64,000 bases of DNA from Antrihabitans cavernicola (GTDB taxonomy: Bacteria; Actinomycetota; Actinomycetes; Mycobacteriales; Mycobacteriaceae), in assembly GCF_008297975.1 (NCBI RefSeq), contig NZ_VLNY01000006.1:1-64000 (forward strand), given 5' to 3'. Shown in pieces: positions 1 through 9,855 of this stretch. Each line of letters begins with the position of its first letter. Within the stretch, counting starts at the first letter, position 1. The notes beneath the pieces are model-generated. The model worked only from the letters and a program-made list of their open reading frames with translations, had not been told where the DNA came from and did not search any database. The position numbers and the translations under genes are program-made.

Positions 1-72
1 ACCTACATCCGAGGGCATCACCGGTTCGACAGCAGCCCAGAACTCGTCAGAAATCACACCCATCCGCGTCAT
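1..72 (-). mobile_element. IS5-like transposase, N-terminal fragment at window edge
   Basis: The reverse strand from the ATG at 72 reads MTRMGVISDEFWAAVEPVMP and stays open to the window edge, giving 24 residues. This resembles the start of IS5-family DDE transposases of actinobacteria, which open with a short 'sDeeWa.veP.lP' segment before the helix-turn-helix. Only the N-terminus is inside the window, so intactness cannot be judged. The left boundary of the element would lie between 73 and 118; no terminal inverted repeat could be confirmed because the other end is outside. Recognition is by eye. Confidence 0.6.
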
Positions 73-118
73 CGGCTAATACTCGCTGGTCAGGACGCAA
101 ATATTCGGGAGACACGCC

Positions 119-688
119 CTAGAAGCGACGGATGCTGTTGATCTCCCACTGCGAGAGCGGCGCAAGACCGACGGGAACGCCGTTTCCGTATGCGTTGAAG
201 ACCTGCCCGAATCCGACGTAGATGCCGACGTGCGATGCGTCGGAGTTCAGGACCACCACATCGCCGGGCGAGAGCGCCCACAGCGGGACCGGATAGCCCG
301 CGTGTGCCATCTGCTCGCTGGTGCGGGGCAGGTTCACGCCCGCCTGGTGGAATGCCCACTGCACCAATCCCGAGCAGTCCCAGGCGTTGGGACCGGTGCC
401 ACCCCACTCGTAGGGCTTGCCGGTTTGGGTGACGGCTGCAGTCAGCGCGATCAAGCCCGCAGGACTCGAGATCGGCAGTGCGAAGTTCGCGGAGCCGCTG
501 GAGCTACCGCTCGACCCCGAGCCGGAGCTGCTGCCAGCCGAACCGGTGCCACTTCCGGTGTCGCCACTACCGCTCGAGCTGCCCGTCGGGACGGCGAAGG
601 CGGGCGCTGCGGGGATGGCCGCCAGACACGCCGACAGCGCCGCTATCGCCAGGGTCCGACGAACTCTTCGTGTGGCGTGGTATTGCAT
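119..688 (-). CDS. Secreted NlpC/P60 (C40) cell-wall peptidase
   Basis: A predicted exported peptidoglycan endopeptidase of 189 residues. A basic N-terminus and hydrophobic stretch ending at AAPAFA (about residue 32) form a signal peptide. A low-complexity Gly/Ser linker (about 36-67) is followed by the NlpC/P60 domain. The catalytic Cys sits in WDCSGLVQWAF and the catalytic His in ASHVGIYVG; the third polar residue probably lies near GQVFNAYGNG. It is shorter than RipA-type enzymes and has no coiled-coil region, which resembles small stand-alone secreted P60 hydrolases. Substrate (gamma-D-Glu-mDAP bond) is inferred from the family. The start is the ATG that begins the signal peptide. Confidence 0.9.
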   Translation of the reverse strand: MQYHATRRVRRTLAIAALSACLAAIPAAPAFAVPTGSSSGSGDTGSGTGSAGSSSGSGSSGSSSGSANFALPISSPAGLIALTAAVTQTGKPYEWGGTGPNAWDCSGLVQWAFHQAGVNLPRTSEQMAHAGYPVPLWALSPGDVVVLNSDASHVGIYVGFGQVFNAYGNGVPVGLAPLSQWEINSIRRF

Positions 689-778
689 ACGGCCTCCTCG
701 GAAGTTTCGCTAACATAACAAGGTCACGCGTGGGTGTGGTGTGAAACGAGTGAACTGTTCACCTGGGAGAATGAGTCT

Positions 779-1126
779 GTGAGCGCTGCCAACCGCCCTG
801 ACGAACGGTTCACCCTCGCCAACGAACGAACCTTTCTCGCCTGGATGCGGACTGCGCTGGGCCTGGTGGCGGCCGGTATCGCGGTGATCGTTCTGGTCCC
901 GGGATTCAGCACGGGCTGGGTGCGCACCCTCATCGGCTTGGTGTTGGTTCTGCTGGGCTCCGCTGCTGCTCTGCTCGGCATTCGACGGTGGCGGCAGGTC
1001 AGACGGGCTATCGAGGAAGGCGCGGAGATGCCGTCGTCGGTTCCGTTGGAAATCTTCGCGGGCACGGTTGCGGCCGTGGGAATCTTCGCGGCGGGCGCGA
1101 CAGTCGTGAGCACCCTGATCCACTGA
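779..1126 (+). CDS. DUF202 (YidH-type) small membrane protein
   Basis: A 115-residue membrane protein with the DUF202 pattern: a polar N-terminus with [17 protein letters not shown] followed by three hydrophobic segments (around [30 protein letters not shown], and [18 protein letters not shown]). An in-frame ATG exists at 734, but the GTG at 779 has a GGGAGA ribosome site 9 nt upstream (764-769) and puts the conserved [15 protein letters not shown] block near the N-terminus, so 779 is preferred. Function of DUF202 proteins is unknown. Confidence 0.8.
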   Translation: MSAANRPDERFTLANERTFLAWMRTALGLVAAGIAVIVLVPGFSTGWVRTLIGLVLVLLGSAAALLGIRRWRQVRRAIEEGAEMPSSVPLEIFAGTVAAVGIFAAGATVVSTLIH

Positions 1127-1196
1127 CCGGACTGGGATTACCCTCGAAAGCGTTCCCGCCGACACGGCGCGGGTCGACGACGTCAGGGGTGTGCAC

Positions 1197-2207
1197 GTGC
1201 CAGATCTCAAGCTCGGATACAAGGCTTCCGCAGAGCAGTTCGGTCCCCGCGAACTTGTCGAACTCGGGGTTCTCGCCGAGCAGCACGGTCTCGACAGCGC
1301 GACGGTCAGCGATCATTTCCAGCCGTGGCGCCACAACGGCGGACATGCCCCGTTCTCACTCGCGTGGATGACGGCGGTCGGTGAACGGACCGAGCGGATT
1401 CAGCTCGGCACGTCGGTGTTGACTCCGACGTTCCGGTACAACCCCGCCGTCATCGCGCAGGCCTTCGCGACGATGGGACTGCTCTACCCGGGGCGGATCA
1501 TGCTCGGCGTGGGTACCGGTGAGGCGCTCAACGAAATCGCCACGGGCTACAAGGACGAATGGCCGGATTTCAAGGAGCGGTTCGCCCGCCTTCGCGAGGC
1601 GGTGCAGCTGATGCGTGCACTCTGGACGGGTGAGCGCACCGACTTCGAGGGCGAGTACTACTCGACGAAGGGTGCGTCGATCTACGACGTTCCCGACGGC
1701 GGCATCCCCGTCTACGTTGCGGCAGGCGGTCCGGTGGTCGCGCGGTATGCCGGTCGTGCGGGCGACGGCTTCATCTGCACGTCGGGCAAGGGGATGGATC
1801 TCTACACGGAGAAGTTGATGCCCGCCGTTGCCGAGGGTGCGGCGAAGGTCGATCGCAGCGTCGACGACATCGATCGCATGATCGAGATCAAGATCTCCTA
1901 CGACACCGATCCCGAGCTGGCGTTGGAGAACACGCGCTTCTGGGCGCCGTTGTCGCTGACTCCTGAGCAGAAGCACGACATCACCGACCCGATCGAGATG
2001 GAGGAAGCCGCGGACGCGTTGCCGATCGAGCAGGTGGCGAAGCGGTGGATCGTGGGATCCGATCCCGACGACGTGGTGACACGCATTCAGCCCTATCTCG
2101 AGGCGGGTCTCAATCACCTGGTCTTCCACGCTCCGGGCCACGATCAGAAGCGGTTCCTCGAACTATTCGAGCGTGATCTGGCGCCGCGGTTGCGGGCGGC
2201 GGGCTGA
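1197..2207 (+). CDS. fgd: F420-dependent glucose-6-phosphate dehydrogenase
   Basis: Oxidises glucose-6-phosphate to 6-phosphogluconolactone while reducing coenzyme F420, the main source of F420H2 in mycobacteria and relatives. The 336-residue protein follows M. tuberculosis FGD1 closely from [12 protein letters not shown] to [14 protein letters not shown], including [16 protein letters not shown] (His and Trp of the active site), [13 protein letters not shown] and [10 protein letters not shown], with the luciferase-like TIM barrel expected. An in-frame GTG at 1191 is rejected because the AGGGG ribosome site (1185-1189) touches it; the GTG at 1197 has 7-nt spacing and matches the known N-terminus. 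In M. tuberculosis pta follows directly; here about 8 kb of other genes separate them. The last 98 bases overlap the 3' end of the opposing NRPS gene. Confidence 0.96.
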   Translation: MPDLKLGYKASAEQFGPRELVELGVLAEQHGLDSATVSDHFQPWRHNGGHAPFSLAWMTAVGERTERIQLGTSVLTPTFRYNPAVIAQAFATMGLLYPGRIMLGVGTGEALNEIATGYKDEWPDFKERFARLREAVQLMRALWTGERTDFEGEYYSTKGASIYDVPDGGIPVYVAAGGPVVARYAGRAGDGFICTSGKGMDLYTEKLMPAVAEGAAKVDRSVDDIDRMIEIKISYDTDPELALENTRFWAPLSLTPEQKHDITDPIEMEEAADALPIEQVAKRWIVGSDPDDVVTRIQPYLEAGLNHLVFHAPGHDQKRFLELFERDLAPRLRAAG

Positions 2208-5200
2208 GCGGAGCACCATCGGCGATGGCAAGCACGATCGTTCGATAGCGCTCGACGATGTTGTCGACGGTCTTCTCGTCGAACATCGCGGAGGCGTATA
2301 CGACGTCGAGCTTCGTCGATTTCCCTGCGGCATCGTGGTTTTCGGTGAAATAGAAGTGCAGGTCGCACTTGGCGATGTCGAGTGGTTTCGGCGTGATGGT
2401 CATCGTCAGGTCGCCGACGGCGAGTGACGTGGGCACGAACGTGTCGAAAGACATGGCCACCTGAAAGAACGGATGCAGCGACTGGGAACGGCGGGGGTCG
2501 AGGACTTCCACCAGCTGTTCGAACTGCACTCCGGCATGATCGAGCGCGCGGATCTCGGAGTCGCGTGCCCTCGTGATCACGTCGGAGAGCGACTGCACCC
2601 CTTCGATATTCGTCCGCACCGCGAGCGTATTGACGAACATGCCCACCACGTCGTCGAGTAGGGGATCGCCCCGCCCGGCGACGGGTGTGCCTGTCACGAT
2701 GTCGGTCTCGCCCGAAATCTCGGCGAGCAACCAGATCAGCGCAGCTCGCAGAACGGTGAAGGTACCGACAGCTGCTGCTGCGGCGACTGCCTCGATCGTC
2801 GCGGTGTCGAGCACGCACGACACTCGACCACCTTCGAAGCTCCATATTTCGGGTCGCGGTCGATCGACAGGAAGGTGCAGCTCGGCGGGTGCCCCCGCAA
2901 GTTCCGTTGTCCAGAAGTCGATATCGCGTCCGGCGTCGTCGTCCGTTCGCCAGACGCTGTAATCGGCGAACTCGATGGGCAGCGCTGTCCACCGCGGCGC
3001 GCTGCCTGCGGCTCGGCTTCCGTAGGCCTGCAGCAGATCACGGGCCAGCACCCCGAGCGACCAGCCGTCGGCGGCGATGTGGTGCACCACGCATGCAACG
3101 ATCAATTCGTGCCGATCCGACTCGAAGAATTCGAATCGAATCGGACGCTCCGTCCGCACGTCGAATCCGGCGCGCAGAAACGCGTCGATGCGTTCGGCGA
3201 GTTCGCTGCGTGCCACGCGCGCGACCGAAACCAGCGTTTCCGGTGTCGGCAGCACCCTTTGCTGCGGTCGTCCGTCGGTATCCGGATAGATCGATCGCAA
3301 GGTTCGGTGCCGCTCGATCAGGTCGGCAATAGCGCAGCGCAAGGCCTCCAGGTCGAGCGGACCACTCAGCGTGAGAACGAATGGCAAGTTGTAATGCGCT
3401 GTGTCGGTGGATCTGTCGATGTAACGCTGGGCGGGCGCGAGCGGAACGAACTCATGGTTGCGGGCGGCGTCGACGATCGGTCGTCGGGCGGGCGCGGTGG
3501 CGGCGAGCGACTCGACCTTCGCCGCGAGGCCGACGACGGTGGGTGTGTCGACCACGTCACGCACCCCGACATGCACCGGAAAGCGCGCCCTGATTCGACC
3601 GGCCGCGCGGGTGGCCGAGAGGGAGTCGCCACCGAGATCGAAGAACGACGCACGCGCGTCGACGCGATCGCGACCGAGCACCGCTCCGAAGATCTGCGCG
3701 ATCTCGACTTCGGCGGGAGTGGCAGGCTCGACGAATATGCCTGCAGGGTGGTCGAATTGCGGATCGGGCAGGGCTGATCGGTCGAGCTTCCGATTGGTGG
3801 TCAGCGGAACTGTGTCGATCACCGTGACGGACCGCGGCACCATGTAGTGCGGGAGCGTCTGCGCGACACGTGCACGCAGAGCGCCGGTGTCGATCGATGC
3901 ATCGCCGCGAGCCACGACGTACGACGCCAGCTGTGATTCGGGCATCGACGTGTTCACGACTGTCACCGCAAACGCCACGTCCGGATCCTTGCGCAGGGCG
4001 GCATCGATCTCACCCAACTCGATCCGAAACCCGCGGAGCTTCACCTGATCGTCGGTGCGACCCAGGAATTCGAGCGTGCCGTTCGTGTTCCAGCGAGCAC
4101 GGTCACCGCTGCGAAACATTCGGTCGCCGGCCGAGCCGAATGGATTGGCAACGAAGCCCGTTGCGGTCCAGCCGTACTTGTCGAGGTAGCCACGCGCCAA
4201 TCCTGCTGTGGCCAGGTACAGTTCGCCGGTTGCACCAGCGGGAACCAGGCGGAGACGGCGATCGAGCACCAGCGCCGTCACCCCGGGCATGGGAGTCCCG
4301 ATGCTCACCTGCTCGCCGACGGTCAGCGGAGCAGTCATCGTCACGCTGCACGTGGTTTCGCTGGGGCCGTACGCGTTTCGGACGGTTCGACCGCCGATCC
4401 AGTTGTCCACCAATGATTGCGGTGCGACCTCGCCGCCCATCACGACGAATCGAAGTTGCCGCAGGGCCGCCGGATCGACTGTCTCCAAGGCGGAGGGAGT
4501 GGCCAGCAGGTGCGTGACGCGTTCTCGGGCAAGCAGACGCGTCAGTTCGGAGCCGCCGTACACGTCCGGTGCTGCGATGACGAGGACCCCGCCGGACAGG
4601 CTCGCCGCAAAGACCTCGACAAGTGCCGTGTCGAACCCCGGTGATGCGAAATGCAGTACTCGGGAATCCTCGCAGAGTTGGTACCGCTCGACGATCTCGG
4701 TCGCCAGAGCGCCGAGGCCTGCATGCGTGACCACAACGCCTTTCGGCGTTCCGGTCGATCCAGATGTGTAGATCACGTATGCAGCGTCGAGCAGGTGGAC
4801 CGCCGGCAAGTCGACATCGTTGCGTGCAGCGGTGAGCTCGGGAACCGTGCACTCTGGAACAGTGCGCTCTGGAACACTTAGCCATTCGACGGTCGCCGGG
4901 AGGGTCCGACCGTCCATTGCGACCCCGACCTCGGCTCGGCAGTCGTCGACGATGTAGTGCACGCGCTCAGGCGGTAGCCGCGGATCGATGGGCACGTAGG
5001 CTGCGCCGGTCTTGGCCACCGCCCACAGCGCGATGACCGACTGCGTCGAACGCTGGATGGAAACCGGGACGAAACTACCGGCCTGGATCCCGCGGCAGAT
5101 CAATTGGTACGCAAGCTCATCCGAGCGTCTGTCGAGGTCTCGATACGTCAGTTCCACGTCGCCGTCACAGACTGCGACAGCATCCGGTTGTGTCCGCGCA

Positions 5201-6564
5201 GTTGTGGTGAGCAGATCGGCGAGCGTCAGGTCTTCGCCAGGAACAGCTCCGACGGCGGCACTCCCGGGACTCCCGGTCAACTCCACGTCGGCAACAGCGA
5301 GATCGCGGTTGGCGGGATCGGCTACCAGGTCGAGAAACGCCAGAAATCTTCGATGGTGCTCCACCACGTCGGCGCGGGCATAGAGGGCCGGATTGGCCTC
5401 GAAATCGATGTCGGGTAGCAGATCTGCTGTGCCAGGGTAGATATCGAGGGCGATGTCGGACGTGGGTCCGGTGGTCAGGACGTGCACGCTGCCTGTCAGG
5501 GGACCCAACGACACCGTGCGATCGAACATCATGATGTTGACGACCGGGCCGAATCCGCCCGTCTCCATCCGGTTCGTTGCGGCACCGGTATCCGCGGTGT
5601 CGGGCCGAAATCGCTGATGGCGCAACACTCCAGACAATGCGGTGCGGACAATCGCGACGGCGCCGTCTATCGTTGCCGACCCGATTCCGTCGAGTCGCAA
5701 CGGCACCACGTTCGATACAGTTCCTGCGGCCTGTCGTAGCCGGGCGGTCGTTCGGGCCGACACCGGTAGCGAGAGCACCACGTCGTCCTGGTCCGTCATA
5801 CGTGCGTAGTAGGCGGCAAAGGCCGCTATGACGACGGCCGACAGTGGTTCGCGGTCGGAGTCGGTCAGCCATGCGGTGGTGTCCGGACCGAGCGTTCCGC
5901 CCACATGCAGCGGCGCTGCGGGCGGTGCGGTCCGTCCGCTGAGTGATAGAGGCGCCGACAGTTCGGACGAAGCGGCAGACCAGTAATCGCGGTCACGGAG
6001 ACAGCGATTCGACGATCGATATGCGGTGTCCTCGGCCACCAACGTGTCGACGCCGAGCGAGCGGTCGGGTGGGCGTTCGCTCCCGGCTACCGCGGCGACG
6101 TACAACTGTGCGGCTCGGCGCAGGATCGTCGTAGCACCGAACCCATCGAGGGCAATGTGATGAGCCTTCGTGTACCAGTAGCAGCGGTCGTCGGCGATCA
6201 ACAGGATCACGCTGCGCACCAACGGAAAACATTCGACCGAGAGTGGTTTCGCGCAATCTTCGCGCATCCAGGCAGCAGCGGCAGCGGGGGGATCGTGGTG
6301 GTCGCGGAAGTCGACGGTCCCGACATCGTCGGGTGCGTCGTCGTCGATCGTCTGTCGTGGTGCATCGGCGGTGCCGACGATTCGCACGGTGGTCGACCCG
6401 TATTCGCGATGTGCGGCAGAACAGCAGGAGATCAACAGATCCCGGCGCACCGGGCCGACCAGATCTGTGTAGTACGCGATGACAAACGGGACATTCGGGA
6501 CTATCTGCTGCGCGAACCAGATGCTCAGCTGCGCCGAACTCAACGGAAACTGCTGGTCAGGCAT
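2110..6564 (-). CDS. Single-module NRPS, C-A-T-C, no thioesterase
   Basis: A 1484-residue non-ribosomal peptide synthetase. The order is: condensation domain (about 1-430, active motif HHIALDG at 135-141); adenylation domain (about 445-935, [11 protein letters not shown] at 599-609, NAYGPSETT at 730-738, SGDRARW at 819-825, [10 protein letters not shown] at 924-933 with the core lysine); carrier domain (about 945-1015, phosphopantetheine Ser981 in LGGDSLSAT); and a second condensation domain (about 1035-1480, HHIAADG at 1161-1167). All catalytic motifs look intact. Asp645 in the GFDTAL motif suggests an alpha-amino acid substrate; I could not decode which one. There is no thioesterase, reductase or epimerase, so release must use the terminal C domain or another protein. 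The ATG has GAGGAG about 9 nt upstream. Its last 98 bases overlap fgd tail to tail. The gene is divergent from the methyltransferase gene. Confidence 0.93.
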   Translation of the reverse strand: MPDQQFPLSSAQLSIWFAQQIVPNVPFVIAYYTDLVGPVRRDLLISCCSAAHREYGSTTVRIVGTADAPRQTIDDDAPDDVGTVDFRDHHDPPAAAAAWMREDCAKPLSVECFPLVRSVILLIADDRCYWYTKAHHIALDGFGATTILRRAAQLYVAAVAGSERPPDRSLGVDTLVAEDTAYRSSNRCLRDRDYWSAASSELSAPLSLSGRTAPPAAPLHVGGTLGPDTTAWLTDSDREPLSAVVIAAFAAYYARMTDQDDVVLSLPVSARTTARLRQAAGTVSNVVPLRLDGIGSATIDGAVAIVRTALSGVLRHQRFRPDTADTGAATNRMETGGFGPVVNIMMFDRTVSLGPLTGSVHVLTTGPTSDIALDIYPGTADLLPDIDFEANPALYARADVVEHHRRFLAFLDLVADPANRDLAVADVELTGSPGSAAVGAVPGEDLTLADLLTTTARTQPDAVAVCDGDVELTYRDLDRRSDELAYQLICRGIQAGSFVPVSIQRSTQSVIALWAVAKTGAAYVPIDPRLPPERVHYIVDDCRAEVGVAMDGRTLPATVEWLSVPERTVPECTVPELTAARNDVDLPAVHLLDAAYVIYTSGSTGTPKGVVVTHAGLGALATEIVERYQLCEDSRVLHFASPGFDTALVEVFAASLSGGVLVIAAPDVYGGSELTRLLARERVTHLLATPSALETVDPAALRQLRFVVMGGEVAPQSLVDNWIGGRTVRNAYGPSETTCSVTMTAPLTVGEQVSIGTPMPGVTALVLDRRLRLVPAGATGELYLATAGLARGYLDKYGWTATGFVANPFGSAGDRMFRSGDRARWNTNGTLEFLGRTDDQVKLRGFRIELGEIDAALRKDPDVAFAVTVVNTSMPESQLASYVVARGDASIDTGALRARVAQTLPHYMVPRSVTVIDTVPLTTNRKLDRSALPDPQFDHPAGIFVEPATPAEVEIAQIFGAVLGRDRVDARASFFDLGGDSLSATRAAGRIRARFPVHVGVRDVVDTPTVVGLAAKVESLAATAPARRPIVDAARNHEFVPLAPAQRYIDRSTDTAHYNLPFVLTLSGPLDLEALRCAIADLIERHRTLRSIYPDTDGRPQQRVLPTPETLVSVARVARSELAERIDAFLRAGFDVRTERPIRFEFFESDRHELIVACVVHHIAADGWSLGVLARDLLQAYGSRAAGSAPRWTALPIEFADYSVWRTDDDAGRDIDFWTTELAGAPAELHLPVDRPRPEIWSFEGGRVSCVLDTATIEAVAAAAAVGTFTVLRAALIWLLAEISGETDIVTGTPVAGRGDPLLDDVVGMFVNTLAVRTNIEGVQSLSDVITRARDSEIRALDHAGVQFEQLVEVLDPRRSQSLHPFFQVAMSFDTFVPTSLAVGDLTMTITPKPLDIAKCDLHFYFTENHDAAGKSTKLDVVYASAMFDEKTVDNIVERYRTIVLAIADGAPLSPPPATAAPDHARIVRGTASDRGPERGRPGD

Positions 6565-6743
6565 CCGGTCGAACTCCTCATTCTTCCAACGACAGCCCCT
6601 GTGACCCGTACCGTACCGGCTCCGCCCCGGTTCGCGTCCGTGGTTTCGTCCACGTCGATTCGGGGCACACGAAGTCGACGGCCTAGTACTTTCGAGAGGT
6701 CGTGCATCACCGAGACAGTCGAATCCGATCGGAGTGCAATCGA

Positions 6744-7427
6744 GTGATCCTGGATATCGATCGAGCCGTGGCCGCGATTACCACCGATCCTGGTGTCTAT
6801 GCGCCGCAACACGACTCGCGAGCATTGCTGGACGCTCTCCGCGAAGCATCGTTGCCGCGCGACGCGCGTGTTCTCGATCTGTGCGCCGGATCCGGTGTAC
6901 TTGCGATCGGTGCAGCCATTCTCTCGGGCGGAGATGTACTGGCACTGGATGTTTCGGCCGATTCGGTGCAATGCGCTCGGCGCAACGCGGATGCCGTCGG
7001 CATTCAGATCACGGTGGCGCAGGGTGGTCTTTCGGATGCTCTTGCCGCCGGACCATTCGACGTGGTGGTTTGCAATCCGCCCTACGTCCCGTGCGAACCG
7101 GGTGGGGCACAGGCACTCGCATGGGATGCGGGCGTCGACGGCCGGTCGATGCTGGGTCCGCTCTGCCGAAATGCGCGACGACTGCTCCGAGACGGCGGGT
7201 TCGTCTTGATCGTCCATTCGGAGTTCTCCGGACCGGACGCGACCATCGCCGACCTTCGCGCCTCTGGTCTGAAGGCGGCCGTAGTGTCGCGCAGGACAAT
7301 CGATTTCGGGCCGGTCATGCACAGTCGCGCAGCCTGGCTGGAGGCGCAGGGTGCCCTGGAGCGCGGCAGGCGGCGCGAAGAACTGGTGGTGATTCGCGGC
7401 GACCGTGCGGATTCCGATGGAACGTAA
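6744..7427 (+). CDS. NPPY-type SAM-dependent methyltransferase
   Basis: A Rossmann methyltransferase of about 227 residues. SAM-binding motif I reads VLDLCAGSGVLAIGA and the catalytic motif IV reads VVCNPPYVP, as in HemK/PrmC and other enzymes that methylate amide or amino nitrogens. The first in-frame start (GTG 6702) has a ribosome site only 2 nt away; the GTG at 6744 has GGAG (6731-6734) 9 nt upstream and begins VILDIDRAVAAI, so 6744 is preferred. Its stop overlaps the CDGSH gene by 11 nt, so the two are translated together. The true substrate is unknown: it could be a protein, or the product of the divergent NRPS. Confidence 0.85.
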   Translation: MILDIDRAVAAITTDPGVYAPQHDSRALLDALREASLPRDARVLDLCAGSGVLAIGAAILSGGDVLALDVSADSVQCARRNADAVGIQITVAQGGLSDALAAGPFDVVVCNPPYVPCEPGGAQALAWDAGVDGRSMLGPLCRNARRLLRDGGFVLIVHSEFSGPDATIADLRASGLKAAVVSRRTIDFGPVMHSRAAWLEAQGALERGRRREELVVIRGDRADSDGT

Positions 7428-7605
7428 GGCCGTTCGTATCGCCGAGAACGGGCCGATGCTCATCGACGGTCCAGTCGACATCACCATGCCCGACGGCTCA
7501 TGTGTGCGCTCCGACCGATTCGTCGTCGCAATCTGCATGTGCAGACGCAGCAAGTCCTATCCGCTGTGCGACACCAGCCATCGACAGCGATGCCGGTCCG
7601 ACTAA
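7417..7605 (+). CDS. CDGSH-type (mitoNEET-like) iron-sulfur protein
   Basis: A 62-residue protein whose C-terminal half holds one CDGSH motif: CMCRRSKSYPLCDTSH. The three cysteines and the histidine that bind a 2Fe-2S cluster are all present; the usual Gly of CDGSH is Thr here. The ATG at 7417 lies inside the last codons of the methyltransferase gene; a GTG at 7405 in the same frame is possible. The stop overlaps the stop of the opposing haem-oxygenase-like gene by 4 bases. It is probably an electron carrier or Fe-S donor, with the neighbouring di-iron protein as a plausible partner. That partnership is inferred from position only. Confidence 0.88.
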   Translation: MERKAVRIAENGPMLIDGPVDITMPDGSCVRSDRFVVAICMCRRSKSYPLCDTSHRQRCRSD

Positions 7606-8597
7606 CGTCTCAACGACGACAGGCCATTGCGCCAACCGTCCACCAGTAGTGTTCCCAGCTTGCCTTCGACGAAATCCGCTGCGCGAATACCGAATACGAC
7701 GTCCGGTTCCAGCTCCGGTTCCCGTGCGATCAGGTCGCCGACCACATCGTGGCGCATCACTTGCTCGTGCACCGCGTCCGCTTCGACATGCTCGGCGTAG
7801 AACTCGATGCACGCATTCGGTGCGTCCATCCGCTGCAGCGCCTGCACAAGTCGCCTGGATCCGGGGGACGACGTGATCTCGGTGGCCGTGAAGTGGCCGA
7901 CGGTCGCTCCACGCAGTGAGCGGTGCAAACCGAAGAGGGACATCAGATTCACCGTTGCCAGCGTTTCCGCGGGGACGACGTCGAGGTACCCGAGATAGGT
8001 GGAGTCGAGACCGGCGGCGTCGAGCAGATTCGCGAACAGCTGTTGGTGCACCCGCTCGCCCCGGCCACCACCGAACTCGTCGAATTCGACTGCGACAAAA
8101 GACGCTTTCGCCTGCCCGGTCAACCGCGGTATCGCCCAGGCGTGGGGGTCCGCCTCTTTGAGGTGATATAGGGAGCGGTGCGTGAAGTACTCGCGCATCT
8201 GGTCCCATGTGCCAGACTTTTTCAGATAGAACGACGGCCCGCTGCCGTCCACCGGTTCGACGCACAACCCGTCCATCTCGGCCACAGCGTCGTTGCCCGG
8301 CTCCACGTGGTCGCGAACGTAGGAGAGGAAGGCTCGTTCCAGGTCTCGGCGCAATCGCAGCAGCTCAGGATGCCATTCCCAGTCGGCATCGACGCCGTCG
8401 AAGCCGCGGTAATGCAGCTCGTAGCAGGTGTAGAGCGCCAATTGGGCGTCTTCGCTGTAAGGCTCGATTATCTCTGCGCTGCCTGGAAGCGAAACCTGCG
8501 CGTTCGAATCCAGGAGCAGGGCAGCGCACACCGCGCTCGACAGCGGACCCCGTTGAGCTGGAAGGCGTGCGCCCGTTCGAGGCATCGTCGAGGTCAT
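7602..8597 (-). CDS. Haem-oxygenase-like di-iron (iron-containing redox) protein
   Basis: A 331-residue member of the 'iron-containing redox enzyme' family, a haem-oxygenase-like fold with a non-haem di-iron site. Candidate metal ligands sit in three helices: CYELHYRGFD, EFDEFGGG...GERVHQQLF, and EFYAEHVEADAVHEQV. These Glu/His/Asp spacings are those of the HDO superfamily, whose studied members oxidise fatty acids, amino acids or guanidines. The substrate cannot be read from the sequence. It faces the CDGSH gene with a 4-base stop overlap and is divergent from the BKACE gene (57 bp apart). The ATG start at 8597 is the only reasonable one. Confidence 0.85.
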   Translation of the reverse strand: MTSTMPRTGARLPAQRGPLSSAVCAALLLDSNAQVSLPGSAEIIEPYSEDAQLALYTCYELHYRGFDGVDADWEWHPELLRLRRDLERAFLSYVRDHVEPGNDAVAEMDGLCVEPVDGSGPSFYLKKSGTWDQMREYFTHRSLYHLKEADPHAWAIPRLTGQAKASFVAVEFDEFGGGRGERVHQQLFANLLDAAGLDSTYLGYLDVVPAETLATVNLMSLFGLHRSLRGATVGHFTATEITSSPGSRRLVQALQRMDAPNACIEFYAEHVEADAVHEQVMRHDVVGDLIAREPELEPDVVFGIRAADFVEGKLGTLLVDGWRNGLSSLRR

Positions 8598-8654
8598 GAC
8601 TCAGGTCTACCCGCAAACCATTGCCCTCAAGCACGGATTAGTGTCGAAGACATC

Positions 8655-9362
8655 ATGTTGCAGGCCTGCCTGAATGGAAACCGCGCACGCTCGGAGCATC
8701 CGGCGCTGCCGGTGACACCCGATCAACTCGCGCACGACGCGCATGCGGCTGTGCTGGCCGGTGCCGAGAGTGTCCACTTGCATCCCAAGGACGACCATGG
8801 CAACGACTCGCTGGATTCTGCGAGGGTCGCCGCCGCGCTGGGTGCGGTGAAGCGCGAGGTGAACACTCCCGTCGGCGTCACGACGGGAGCATGGATCGAT
8901 GCCGACCCGGCAGCACGGGTGGCGAGCATCCGACGCTGGAACTCGCTGCCGGACTATGCGTCCGTGAATTGGCACGAGGACGGTGCTGAGGACGTGGCGG
9001 CGGTACTGATCGAGCGTGGTGTCGGGATCGAAGCCGGACTGTTCACCGTCGACGCGGTACGCACGTGGCAAGCGTCGCGGTTCGCCGGTGAGTGTTTCCG
9101 TGTGCTGCTGGAATTGCCGGACGAACTGTCGGCTGCCGAGACCGTCGAGACTGCCGATTCGATGCTCGCTGTGCTACGCCGTGGCCCCGGCTCACCGCGA
9201 ATTCTGTTGCACGGCCAAGGAATGAGCTGTTGGCCGGCCTTGCGCTACGCAGGCGAACTCGGTCTGGACATGCGCATCGGCTTGGAAGACACACTGCTGC
9301 TGCCGAACGGCGAATCAGCGCCCGACAATCGGGCGCTGGTTCGGGCCGCTCTGGATATCTAG
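8655..9362 (+). CDS. BKACE-family beta-keto acid cleavage enzyme (short form)
   Basis: A member of the DUF849/BKACE family, which condenses a beta-keto acid with acetyl-CoA to give acetoacetate and a new CoA ester. Visible family signatures are MLQACLNGNR at the N-terminus, AESVHLHPKD (metal-binding His pair), SVNWHEDG and RIGLEDTLLLPNG near the end. At 235 residues it is shorter than the common forms of roughly 270-310, matching a shorter subgroup seen in actinobacteria. The frame is open far upstream, but only the ATG at 8655 gives a family-like start; its ribosome site is weak. The substrate is unknown. Confidence 0.82.
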   Translation: MLQACLNGNRARSEHPALPVTPDQLAHDAHAAVLAGAESVHLHPKDDHGNDSLDSARVAAALGAVKREVNTPVGVTTGAWIDADPAARVASIRRWNSLPDYASVNWHEDGAEDVAAVLIERGVGIEAGLFTVDAVRTWQASRFAGECFRVLLELPDELSAAETVETADSMLAVLRRGPGSPRILLHGQGMSCWPALRYAGELGLDMRIGLEDTLLLPNGESAPDNRALVRAALDI

Positions 9363-9363
9363 A

Positions 9364-9777
9364 TCACTTCGGGGCGAAGAGTTCGAGTGCGATGTTGTCA
9401 GGGTCGCGGAACTCGAGGATGTAGCCGGCACCGATGTCCTTGATGCCTTCGTGATGGATTCCCTGCTCGTCCAACACCTTTGTCGCGTCGTCGAGTGCCG
9501 ACCTGTCGGCAACGGCGAAGCTGACGTGGTCTAGGCCTGTCCGGTCCTCGTTGAAATCGTCCTCCGACACCGGCCGCAGGCCGAGCAGCGAATCACCCAG
9601 CTTGTAGATGACTCCACCGAACAGGAAGCTCAGCTGTTCGCGAGTCGCCGCGTCCGCATCCGGCGGCAGCTCGAAAGCGACGGGGAGGGCAAAGACCTTG
9701 TCGTAGAAGGCGCGCGATTTCTCGATATCGGTGACGGTCAGTCGAACGTGGGCAAATGCATTCGTTGCGATAGGCAT
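9364..9777 (-). CDS. VOC (glyoxalase/dioxygenase-like) protein
   Basis: A 137-residue single-domain vicinal-oxygen-chelate protein: FAHVRLTVTDIEKSRAFYDKV at the start, GLDHVSFAV in the second half, and a final FRDPDNIALELF block. Metal ligands expected are His in the first strand, His in LDHVSF and Glu in ALELF. The frame is open to 9855, but the ATG at 9777 begins the conserved fold. The reaction is unknown; VOC proteins include lactoylglutathione lyases, ring-cleaving dioxygenases and resistance proteins. It lies just downstream of the decayed MFS gene on the same strand. Confidence 0.83.
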   Translation of the reverse strand: MPIATNAFAHVRLTVTDIEKSRAFYDKVFALPVAFELPPDADAATREQLSFLFGGVIYKLGDSLLGLRPVSEDDFNEDRTGLDHVSFAVADRSALDDATKVLDEQGIHHEGIKDIGAGYILEFRDPDNIALELFAPK

Positions 9778-9855
9778 ATAACCGACGCTACGCCCGGACG
9801 CGTTGCGCCGCGCTACCGACGAATACCTCGATGCGGTGCGGGTGTAGATCTGCAC

